From contig WUJK01000005.1 in NCBI GenBank assembly GCA_011317545.1, forward strand, positions 744,001 to 808,000: a DNA stretch of 64,000 nt. The letters run 5' to 3'. Source of the stretch: Coniella vitis (taxonomy: Eukaryota > Ascomycota > Sordariomycetes > Diaporthales > Schizoparmaceae). The notes below the pieces were generated by a model. The model ran no database searches and was not told the origin of the DNA. It was given only the letters and a program-made list of their open reading frames with translations. Both the position numbers and the translations under genes were made by a program. Below are positions 44,874-54,708 of this stretch, one piece after another (positions within the stretch are counted from its first letter, which is position 1; every line of letters starts with the position of its first letter).

Positions 44874-47209
44874 TGGTTCCCGTGCGACTTGACTTGAACG
44901 GAGCACTTCTTATCCTCTCGGGTTAAAGATGGATGCTGCCTTGGGTCTTTGTGCCACCGTTTCTTGCGGGACCAAAGCCTGTACAGGTGTGAATGTGTAC
45001 AATAAAGGCTAGGATCGGCTTGGAACCGGGGCGGAGGTGTGTGTTGGTTGGCATGGGTGCAAGCCATATATACGGGCACAACCGAGCTGACGGAGATGTG
45101 TCGTGCTGGCAAAGATAGACAGACATACTTCTTACTGGAGGGACTGGAGGGACAGATGGACGGGCAAAGGCTGCGCGGGGTGATGATGACGCCGGCTTAT
45201 GAAGCTGCGAATACATAGCATCTCATCAGGGCATTCCGATTTGATGGTACGACGTGTATGATGGATGTCACTTTCAGTTTTCAGACGAGTCAGTCTGGTT
45301 GGTTTCTTTCCCCCCAAGCCCTGATGGCTCAATAGACAAAGATAAAAGACAGCAAGGCTGTAGATGGGGATTGCTACTTGTACAGCAGGGTTGAGCCAAG
45401 CGACGAAGCACTGCCCAGGTGGCCAGAGGGTGAGATGATAGGCTTCCGGGATGACGAATTGCTGCTTGCTGTGGAGAGGCACGAGGGTATCTGGGTACAT
45501 AGTAGCCAAGCTGCCAAGTACTTATCCCCTTTTGCCGCTTCTCCCTCCGTCTTCTTGCTGCAATTAGGCGGCGTTATGTGGTGTACGTAGTAAGCAAGCA
45601 CAAATCTTTGAGCCTCAGTTGTGTCATGGACACCGCATGCCATGACTCGGCCCACGGCATGCCAAAACTACGATCTTGCGTTTGGCTTTGCATTATCAGG
45701 CAGAGGAGAGGGCTACGTAACAGGACTGCAAAGCCAAGAGGCCTGCGTCTCGGACGGACTGAACTGCTTTTGCTTTGCTTTCTCATGCTGTTAGTGTTGT
45801 GTGGCAGGGCGGGTTTGCCCCCCAGGCCTCTCCCCCCTCACCCTAATGACCCAAGTCTTAGGTACTTCTACCTCCTGGGTACCGTGTACGGGGTCAGTGC
45901 AGTGCTGGCGAATGCTGTGGCTGCCTGTGACTAAGGGACCTTATCGCCGCTGTGGGAAGTGCACGACTTCCATAGTACCGTGTCAGGTGTCCCAAGTATC
46001 CTTGCCAACTTGCCATGACCGCTCACCGTTTGCCTGTGCTGTCCACACACCCGATACTGCCAAAGTACGGTAGTACATAGTAATGAGTTGCTGACGAACG
46101 CATTGCCCAGCATTGTGTTCTCTTTCTGGAACCAACTGGCTGGAGCGAGCCTGGCTAACCTAGGCTGGATTTCAGTTGATGCTTGGGAGTGGCGGGCCAG
46201 GGTGCTTCGGCATCGAGGTACTTGGGGGAACTGGGGCAGTGAAGCCTGCGGCCCTCCGTACTCTGTACTTAGCATACTATGTGCATACTATAAGAACATA
46301 CCCCGGCAGCAGGCCAGGTTCAGCCAGGTGCAGCGGATCGAATTCAGCAGCTACTGGACTGTTTGAATATGCAGCTTTCCCAAAGGTGCCTGCAGAGGGA
46401 ACATCAGTCATCAGTTGTCCTTGTTCTTGTCCTTGTCCTCGCCGCCTCTTTCCCCTCTTTCTTCTTCTTCCACCTCGATTCTGACCCTCATCTTGCTCCT
46501 CCTCCTCCTCCTCCTTCTTCTTGCAACGCACCTCTGAACCGGTTTCCATCCTCAGCTTTGTGCGTTTCGGCGGTCTGCATTGCTTGTCACCACCATATCC
46601 TGCGGATCCATCTGCATCAAGTGCCATCGACTTCCACGAGAAAAAGGTGCGTTCTGCCGTCCTGTCCTGTCTCTTAGCGGCCTGGTCTCGCTCCGTCGTC
46701 ATTGCTGTGCTGGCTTGCTGCTGGCCGCTGAGTGCCGGCTGCTGCTACTGTGCAAGCGTTCCAGGGCCCCCAGCCTGCCCCCAGATCCAGATCCCGCCCA
46801 GGGCTGCACCTCGGCTTCCCCCATACATAACATGCATAGTACACGGCCAGTGGTCAGGACAGTACACCGCCTGCTCTGCCACTTAGCCGCTGCTCCTTGA
46901 CAGGCAAGCAGCTCCACACGCGGCTTGTACTAAGTACTTGTACCTAGTACATGATGCTGGCGCTACGGTTACAGCGCTCTGGGGCTCTTACTGCTTGTCT
47001 CTGCACTGCAACCACTCAAACAACCACCCCCCCCTCGCAGCCGGCCAGCGGGCTTCCCTTTTATCTATCAGCCCATCTCCTTCCAAGCCCGCTCCCCGTC
47101 CATCCTCGTGCTCACTTCTTCCACCCTACAATACTTCTCCCATCGCTCTCCATCTCTTCAACCTCGTGCCACTAACACCAGCCATCTGCTAGCAGGCTGT
47201 GTTTCCATC
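43446..47209. other. Longest gene-free region in the window
   Basis: About 3.8 kb between the CofD-like and NBR1 genes. It carries two TACATAGTA copies (45496-45504 and 46074-46082), a TTTC repeat plus T27 run, and CT-rich DNA from about 46420 to the NBR1 ATG, suggesting a long NBR1 leader. The longest frame on either strand (about 122 codons on the minus strand ending at 45132) has no recognisable features. No gene is supported. Confidence 0.5.
44824..44874 (+). repeat. TTTC tetramer repeat followed by T27 homopolymer
   Basis: About six TTTC units run into an uninterrupted run of 27 T (44848-44874). On the minus strand it would be a poly(A) run, which raises the idea of a retroposed 3' end, but there is no coding sequence or target-site duplication I can see beside it. 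Simple slippage is the simpler explanation. Confidence 0.9.
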
Positions 47210-50100
47210 ATGGCGTCTTCTGCTCCGGCCACGCCCGACACGCTGGTGACCCTCAAGGTCAACTTCCAGGGCAGCACACGCCGCTTCAAGCTGCCGCTTC
47301 GCGACCTCGGTGTCAATGTTTTTGAAGATAAGGTACGTCATAAATCGCTCTGGCTTTGGCTTTGGCTTTGAATCACTTTTCTCCTCGGGACTATTGCCAG
47401 TATTGCCTTTCTCGGCCTTTTCCCATCTTCCAGCCCATAACAAAACCAATGAGACGCGACTGCAAGACGCCTTGATTTCATACACGGCGCGCACCCCCCC
47501 CCCCACAATCGCAGGGCCCGTTATATCCACACACAAAAAAGACAAGGATGAGAATACACTTGGATGAACCAGGAGTAGAACGTCACTGATGCACAGGCCC
47601 ATGCTAACAATGAGATTCCCAGATCCGGGCTTTCCTCTACATCTCGCCCGAGGCCAACGCCACCTTTGAGCGCTACTCTGACTCTGCTTCGTCCTACGTT
47701 GTGCTGGACCCTACCAACCACTCCGTCTGGAAGCAGCTGTACCGTGCTGCCAAAGCCAAGCAGAAGCTCAAGCTCCGCGTTATCCTCCAGGACTCGGAAG
47801 AGGAATCCGATGACTCAGATGTCGGTCCCAAGCCGGTCACAATCGAAGAGGAGCCTGAGCAGGAAGCACATGACTTTTCCCAGTCCAAGCCACAGGCGTC
47901 GCTGATTTCGACTGCCGCATCAGAAGTTGCTGAGCCTGCTTCCGGCTCTTCCGAGCAAGAGAACACGAAGATGATGCAAGACGCGTGGCAAAGTGACATC
48001 GACCCTCTGTCCCAGAGGATCACAGAGCTGCAGCAACTCCTTCGCTCCCGTTCCGAACTGCACGCTCGGGCGCATCTGCAACAAGAGCCAGCAAAGGCAA
48101 CGGACCAAAGTGCGGACAAGCCGCTCAGTGCTAGTCTGAACAACATGTCCCTGGAAGAAAAGGCCACCGACAAGACCGAGTCGTCTGTAGACGCTTCGAC
48201 CATGTGCATAACTCCCAAGGGTGCGAATTTCGCAGTCTGCTGCAACATTTGCGAACGCACTATTCCAGACGCCCACTTCCATTGCTCAACCTGCGATGAA
48301 GGCGACTTTGACTTGTGCCCCGAATGCGTCGAGCAAGGTCACACTTGCTACAACGCGGAGCACTGGCTTGTCAAGAGATTTGTCAAGGGCGAATTCATTC
48401 TGGTGAGCACCACCGAGAGGGTGCCTCCCAAGAACAACAAGCGGACCGAGCAGGGGGCTGTGGAGAAGTCGGCCGACCATGACACGCCTACTCCAGCGCC
48501 AGTCAGCCTGCCGATCGTTGCACGGTCTCCTTGTATCCCTTCTGTGTCCGTGGCCCGACAAGCTCTGCGCACCTGCAACTCGTGCGTGCAGGAGCTGCCC
48601 GATCAGGAATTTCTCCACTGCACCACCTGTGCCGACTTCGACCTGTGCAAGGCATGCTTCAGCGCTGACCAGCACGGTCACCACCCTCAGCATGGCTTTA
48701 CTCCTGCTATTGAGGGCACCCCCATGTCGACTGAGATTATGAGGCGTCTGGCCCCTGGCCGTGACCAACGGCATTACGCCATCTGTGATGGCTGCGACAA
48801 GTTCATATTCGGAGTTCGCCACAAGTGCCTTGATTGTCCCGACTGGGACTACTGCGCGGCCTGCGTCGTCAATGCTGGTATTATCCATGCCGGTCACCGC
48901 TTCGTGCCCATTTACGACCAGATTGCCGATGCTCGCTCTTTGCCGGCGCGTCGCCCCTGCCACTATGGCATCTGCTGCGACGGTCCGCTCTGCAGCGGTC
49001 GGCGCAAGTCATACATTGTCGGCGAGCGCTACAAGTGCACCGTGTGCCACGACACGGACTTTTGCGCCAACTGCGAAGCTAGTCCCGCCAACACGCACAA
49101 CCACACACATCCCCTGATCAAGTTCAAGACGCCCGTGAGACGTGTCGAGATTACCACATTGGGCGAGGATGGGAACGGTCTACAGCTGCCCGTTATGGGC
49201 GACGTGAAGGACCGCAAGCCCGTCGCTGCTCGCCCAGACGTTTGGTCTGCGTACAAGAGCGCTACCACTAGTCCCCGTACTGTGGCGGACGTGAAGCCTG
49301 AGCCTGAGACTGAGCCCGAGTCCAAACAGCAGCAGGCGGCCTCTCTTGACGCATTGGCGAGTGTCGCTTCTTCCCAGAAAGACTCGACGACATCTTCCGA
49401 GGTTTCGGCTGACAAGCTCATTGCAGTCTTTGAGCGTGATACTGTTGCTGACGGCACCACGATGCTTCCTAACCAGAATTTTGAGCAAACTTGGGTTCTT
49501 CGTAACGGTGGCGATGTCGCATGGCCTGCGGGATGCTCAGTCAAGTGTGTTGGTGGAGACTACATGGGCCACGTTGACCCACGCCGGCCGGTCGATCATC
49601 AAGTGCTTGCTTCTGCCTATGAAACTACTGTTGCCCCAGTCGCCGTTGCGCCTGGCCAAGAGGTATCCTTTTCGGTCATGCTGCGAACCCCAGCCCGTGA
49701 GGGTCGTGCTATTTCATGGTGGCGCCTAACTACCAAGGATGGCCAAAAGTTTGGTCACCGCCTATGGTGCGATGTCGTTGTCGCCTCACCCAAGCCAGTC
49801 GGAGTTGCACCTGAAGCGCCGATGGCCGTCTCGAGCCCTGGTGAGCCACAGCCTGAGAAGTCGGCTGCAAGCAGTCAAATGATCTTCCCCAAGCTGGAGA
49901 AGGAGTCACCGGAGGCTAGCATACATGAAGCTGTTCAATCTGAGGCTACCAAGTCTTCCGACGAAGACGCTGACGACTATGAAGACTGTGGCGAGGGCGA
50001 GGATTGGGTTGAGGAGTCTGACGCGGGCTTCATGACGGACGAGGAATATGACATTCTTGATGCCTCAGACGAAGAGGTCACTGGTGAGCAGCACAAGTAG
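47210..50100 (+). CDS. NBR1: NBR1-type selective autophagy receptor (PB1, four ZZ fingers, FW domain)
   Basis: Exons 47210-47332 and 47623-50100 (290-nt intron, GTACGT...GCTAAC...CAG, phase 0), 866 aa. A PB1-like domain covers about residues 10-88 (VTLKVNFQGSTRRFKLPL; ending KQKLKLRVIL). Four ZZ zinc fingers follow at about 245-295, 358-405, 425-470 and 488-545, each with CxxC pairs and a late His pair. The NBR1 FW domain (about 644-755) starts FERDTVADGTTMLPNQNFEQTWVLRNGG. The acidic C-terminus carries EEYDILDASDEE, with Tyr850-Asp-Ile-Leu853 fitting the Atg8-interacting motif [WYF]xx[LIV] in acidic context. NBR1 proteins recognise cargo and bring it to Atg8 on the phagophore; filamentous ascomycete NBR1 acts in pexophagy. 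No UBA domain is visible at the end. Family assignment is very secure. Confidence 0.95.
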
Positions 50101-50896
50101 GCAAGGAAACGTGTGCCAAGGCAACCGTCTTTAATCTTGAGCACGCCGCTGTCTTGGTCAGAAATAAGGGCGCTCAGTCGGCAACAGGTAGTATCTCTGG
50201 GTGGTGAGTTTACAAGACCCGGCAATGGATGCTTGCGTTTTCGTTTACGTGTTTTGTCATTTGGTACGCTTTCTGCTTTGCAGTCTTGAAGTCCATCTAC
50301 CTACCCTCTTTATTACTGTCTTTATGGCAACCTCTTCTCTGCCCTTGAGTCGAGTTGGGTGAGCCTTGGTCCTGTACGAAAACACGTCGCTGGGTCATTG
50401 GAAAACCTGGATCGGATGTGCAAGCAGCCTGCTGCCTTTTATCAGATTGTGATTAGGACTTTGGTTCTGTTGTTTTTTTTTTTTTTTGGTTTTATTTTAG
50501 TTCTTTTGGCCATGCAATGAATCAGTTTACATAAAAACAATGTCGTTGTGCAGTAATTTTTTACTTCCCGTGAGTGCAAATTTCGTCGCTATAATCTTAT
50601 GAATGGCAGGAACACAAGGTGTCTACATAAATACCATTGTCCATGGAGACATATTTGTGCCTTTTGCCTTTACCTGTTGACTCTTGAGTATCCACCATTA
50701 AAGCACCTTTCCAATTGATCAGGACATGCTGTTACCCTAACAATGAAACCAATAATGCATTCAGCTCTCAGTATACCATGGTGAATGCCTATCATGTGAA
50801 TATCATCACCCCAGCTGTATTTCATAACAAACAGTATGTGACAACAAATATGATATCAGATCCATCCCTGCCCTAAACATGAAGTACACCTAGAGA
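50101..50896. other. Convergent 3' region between NBR1 and NOP13
   Basis: About 800 bases between converging genes. It includes a T-rich run near 50471-50510 and short unsupported frames. Both 3' ends and polyadenylation regions should lie here. Confidence 0.5.
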
Positions 50897-52447
50897 CTAC
50901 TCAAATGTAATCTTCTTGCCTTCTGGCTTGACAGCAGCACCTGTCAGTCTAGCCACGTTGATGTCCGTGCCAAAACTCTTGAATTCAGCTGGTTCCCTGG
51001 GGCCGTTGTTAGTCGCACCAGCGCCATCCTCATTGTTGTCTCTCTTGTCGTGCCGCTTGTTGTTGTTGTGGCGGCCTTGAGCATTGTTTTGCTGTCTGCC
51101 GCCACGGGAACCACCGCTGTTGCTGCCCCTGGCACCGTCGGTTTGTTGTCCGTCTCGTGGGCCGCGGCCACCAAAGCGCTTCTTGTACCGCGTCTGGTCG
51201 TCTTCGGCATGTTCAATTTTGAGGCGGCGGCCGTGGAGGGTGTTGACCCACCATTTGCGGGTTTTGACCCTCTTCTCTGGTTGAGCTGCGGGCTTGGACT
51301 TTTTGGCGGGTGCAGGCTTGGACTTCTTCTCCTTCTCCTTCTCTTCCGACTCCGAATCGGAATCAGAATCAGAATCAGAATCGTTGCTAGAAGAAGAAGA
51401 CTTCTCTTCCGCCTTGTCTTGATTATCGTCCTCCTCCTCGTCCTCCTTCTCATCAACGTCCATGAAATCCTCCTCCGTCTCTTCCACCTCCTTGATCTTG
51501 ACAAATCCTTTAACCGCCCACTCAGTCGCAATGGGCTCCTTGAACTTGACCCATCCATATCCCTTACATTTACCGCTATCCTCAAATGTCGCGACCTTAA
51601 CCCATTCAATCTCACCACACTTGCTAAACAGCTCGTGCACATCGTCCTCGGTCGTCTGGAAACTCAAGTTGCCGACAAAGATCTTGCGGCTTTGTGCGGC
51701 GGCCGAGGTGCCGTTTGGCGCGTCTGCGTCGATTTTCTTATTGGTTCCATCTTGCCCCCCTTCCTTTCCATCAGCGCCAGCCTTCTTGTCCTTATTCTTG
51801 TGCTCCTCAGGTCGTCCCTCAAAACTCGTTGCGTCCTTGATGAGCAGTTTGCGACGGTACCACTCTGTCTCGCTCAGTGCAATCGCTGCAATAGTTGCCT
51901 CGTATGTAGCGAAATCCACGTACGCGAAGCCCTTATTTTCGAATTCTTGCTTTTCCGAATTGTCGGCGGTAGCACCACGTTTTCCCTTGGGCTTGGAGGA
52001 AGGGATGTGCACGCGGGTGATGGCGTCGCTCGTAATGCTCCCACCAGAGTTCTCGACGAGCCATTTGCGGAGTTCGTCGCGGGTGACGGTGAAGCGGAGG
52101 TTGCCGATCCAGACGCCGTACGGGGAGCGTTCTTTTTTCGCCGTGGTGGCGACGGCAGCGGTTTCTCCTTCACCATCGTTGCCTTCTCCGTCTTCCTCGT
52201 CGTTTTTGGATGCTTTGGCTTTTGCCTTTTTTGCCTTTTTGGCAGCGCGGCGTTCGTCGTCCGAGTCGAGTTTGGGGGGAAGGGCCTTGCCCTTTTTCAG
52301 GGCACGTTTGGCCTTTTTGGAGGGGGGTTCGGGAAGGTTGACGTCGACTTCTATTTCGGGCTGTTCGATCTTGCGCTTTTTGGAAGAGGTTTGTGCTTGT
52401 TGGGGTTCGGGACTTGCCCGGGGCGTCGAATCTGGGGATGTCGACAT
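50897..52447 (-). CDS. NOP13: Nucleolar RRM protein NOP13
   Basis: Single exon, 516 aa. A Lys-rich N-terminus (KKAKRALKKGK, KKAKKAKAKASK) is followed by RRM1 at about 110-206 (RNP2 VWIGNLRF, RNP1 KGFAYVDF). RRM2 starts near 255 (RNP2 KIFVGNLSF, RNP1 KGYGWVKF). RRM2 is interrupted after its second helix by about 80 residues of acidic, Ser-Asp repeat and Lys/Pro-rich sequence, then resumes with WWVNTLHGRRLKIEHAEDDQ. The C-terminus has RGG and Asn/Gly-rich sequence and ends FKSFGTDINVARLTGAAVKPEGKKITFE in outline. This layout matches yeast Nop13, a nucleolar protein found in 90S pre-ribosomes. ATG 52447 is in frame with the MSTSPDS start; the longer upstream frame looks like leader. Confidence 0.88.
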   Translation of the reverse strand: MSTSPDSTPRASPEPQQAQTSSKKRKIEQPEIEVDVNLPEPPSKKAKRALKKGKALPPKLDSDDERRAAKKAKKAKAKASKNDEEDGEGNDGEGETAAVATTAKKERSPYGVWIGNLRFTVTRDELRKWLVENSGGSITSDAITRVHIPSSKPKGKRGATADNSEKQEFENKGFAYVDFATYEATIAAIALSETEWYRRKLLIKDATSFEGRPEEHKNKDKKAGADGKEGGQDGTNKKIDADAPNGTSAAAQSRKIFVGNLSFQTTEDDVHELFSKCGEIEWVKVATFEDSGKCKGYGWVKFKEPIATEWAVKGFVKIKEVEETEEDFMDVDEKEDEEEDDNQDKAEEKSSSSSNDSDSDSDSDSESEEKEKEKKSKPAPAKKSKPAAQPEKRVKTRKWWVNTLHGRRLKIEHAEDDQTRYKKRFGGRGPRDGQQTDGARGSNSGGSRGGRQQNNAQGRHNNNKRHDKRDNNEDGAGATNNGPREPAEFKSFGTDINVARLTGAAVKPEGKKITFE

Positions 52448-53367
52448 GTTTGGCTGTGTCCAGTGGTGGTGGTGGTGGTGATGGTGGTGTTGTTGTCGGA
52501 AGGACTGTGTTTGCGTGTTTGTGGCCGAGTGTATACGGGCAAACCAAACAGCCCAGGTTTGGGGAACTTTTTTTGCGGGAGGGAAATTTTCTGGGTCCCT
52601 TGTCTTGTTGATAAGACTGATAAGAGTGGGACGGGCCTGATGGGGCAGAGATGGCCTGATGGGCCAGCACAGCATAGGCCAGGCCCGGGGTCTTGGTCCC
52701 CTACGGGTGCGCGGAGAGGTATCTGGGTACTTCCTGCTGTGCATGCTTGCAGTACGTTACCCCAGGCCGTAGGATCAGGACATTGTACATGTTTGGGGTC
52801 TATTTAGTAGATTTATTGCTTGAGGGATGTCTTTATCAGCATATGCCTGACGATTCTTGTCGCATCTGATATATGTCGGTGTCGATGAGCTCAGCCTGGG
52901 GGGCAGTAGGCAATTATCCTCTGGGTACCTGCAATGTACTTACTATGTACAGCCCAATGGCGGCGGCCGGGCAAGATACAGCCTGGGCCGGTCCCTGAGC
53001 CGGGTCCTGAACTCCGTCATCGGGAGCGGCTCAAGAAAACAATTCCACCCAGAGTCATCCGACCTCTCAGGTACATACTCGAGGCTTCACCCACAAAGGT
53101 CGGAGCTTTTGCACATTCATTTTCTTTGAGACTGCTCTGGTGGTCTGCAACTAGAGTGGCTTGACAATCTATCGCCAAGTCTGCGGGTGTGTGTGATATC
53201 GCGTTTTGGAGGTTCAACACCTCTCACTTGATACGGCTTAGGTGAGAAAGAAAAGGCAAGACTTGATATACCACCATCTGGCGCAGTCAGTCCATCGGCC
53301 AGCCAGCCAGCCAACACCAGAGCAACCACAGCAACCAGCCAGCTAGCTAGCTACACCATCTCTCACA
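52448..53367. other. Divergent promoter region of NOP13 and THR1
   Basis: About 920 bases. Contains TACTATGTA at 52941-52949 and a CCAGCCAGCCAGCC / CTAGCTAGCTAG leader just before the THR1 ATG. An open minus-strand frame continues upstream of NOP13 but lacks protein-like features. Confidence 0.5.
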
Positions 53368-54708
53368 ATGGCTACCGAGTCCTTCGTCATCAAGGTGCCC
53401 TGCTCATCGGCCAACATTGGCCCGGGCTTTGACGTGATTGGCCTCGCTCTGTCCATGTACCTCGAGCTGCACGTCACTATTGACCGCTCCAAGACGTCGT
53501 CGACGCACCCGCTCAACTGCAGAGTCACCTACGAAGGGCAGGGCGCCGACGAAATCAGCCTCGACCCGGATGTCAACCTGCTGACCCGCGTCGCCCTCTA
53601 CGTCCTCCGCTGCCACGACCAGCGCAGCTTCCCCGTCGAGACGCACGTCCACATTGTCAACCCCATTCCGCTGGGCCGTGGTCTTGGATCCTCTGGTGCG
53701 GCTGTTGTGGCCGGTGTGCTGCTGGGTAAGGAATGCGGTGGGCTCAAGGAGCTGGACAATGACCGGCTGTTTGACTATTGCTTGATGATTGGTGAGTTTT
53801 TTGTTTCCTTTTCTTTTTTTCTTTTTCCGTCCTTATAGGTTTCTCTCAGCGGCCCTCGTCACTCCCGCGAAGAGATTGTTATTCGATCATTGGCTAACAT
53901 GCAACTTTTCTTTTCTCTTTCCCTTTCACCAGAGCGTCACCCAGACAATGTCGGCGCGGCGCTGTACGGTGGCTTCGTGGGCACCTACCTCAAGCCTCTG
54001 GCGCCCGAGGACATGGCTCGTATCGAGATCCCCCTGGCCGAGGTGCTTCCAGCACCGGCAGGTGGCGTCGACACGGGCGTGCGGCCCCCGGATCCACCAC
54101 GGGGCATTGGCCACCACATCAAGTTCCCCTGGGCCAAGGAGATCAAGGCCGTTGCCATCATCCCCGACTTTGAGGTCGCTACGGCCAAGGCGCGTGCGGT
54201 GTTGCCTGAGCAGTACCCTCGTCCGGATGTGGTGAGTTTTGTGTTATGTGCTTTACAAGATAGCCCCACTGCTGTTCCCTGGGCGCCAAGTGATAATGAC
54301 CAGGCATGGTACATTGCAAAGACCGGGTAAGAGAAGCAAAAGGCTAACACGTGCATCTCATTATAGACCTTCAACCTCCAGCGTATCGCGCTCCTCCCCG
54401 TTGCACTGGGCCAGTCGCCACCTGACCCCAACCTCATCTACCTGGCCATGCAGGACAAGCTGCACCAGCCGTACCGCCAGACGCTGATCCCCGGTCTTAC
54501 GGAGATTGTGCAGTCCATGACGCCCGCCTCGCAGCCTGGGCTGTTGGGCGTGTGTCTGTCGGGCGCGGGCCCCACGATTCTGGCGCTGGCTACAGGTCAC
54601 TTTGAGGAGATTGCTGAGAGCATAATATCGCGGTTTACCAAGCAGGGCATCAGCTGCAGCTGGAAGTTGCTGGAGCCTGCTGAAGGTAGCCATGTGGTGA
54701 GGAAGTAA
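53368..54708 (+). CDS. THR1: Homoserine kinase
   Basis: Three exons: 53368-53791, 53933-54231 and 54367-54708, 354 aa, the usual fungal length. GHMP-kinase motif 1 is at the N-terminus (VPCSSANIGPGFDVIGLAL), motif 2 is PIPLGRGLGSSGAAVVAG at about 99-115, and motif 3 is GVCLSGAGPTILAL near the C-terminus. HPDNVGAALYGGFVG follows the first junction. The enzyme phosphorylates L-homoserine with ATP to O-phosphohomoserine, the step before threonine synthase in threonine synthesis. Junction phases are 1 and 0, with canonical GTGAGT donors and YAG acceptors; a ggCTAACat branch site is visible in intron 1. Start ATG 53368 lies in TCACAATGGCT. Confidence 0.97.

Noticed and set aside
44824..44874. Retroposon poly(A) tail (T27 read on the other strand)
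   Set aside because: No coding remnant or flanking direct repeat found; slippage of a TTTC/T tract explains it.
45132..45500. 122-codon minus-strand frame with one hydrophobic stretch
   Set aside because: No recognisable motif, no splice partner, and length expected by chance in a 3.8-kb gap.
51050..52807. A 585-codon open frame on the plus strand, opposite NOP13
   Set aside because: Its protein is long runs of Leu, Val, Gly and Phe that mirror the Lys/Glu/Ser-rich antisense codons of NOP13. It starts at a TTG and has no domain.
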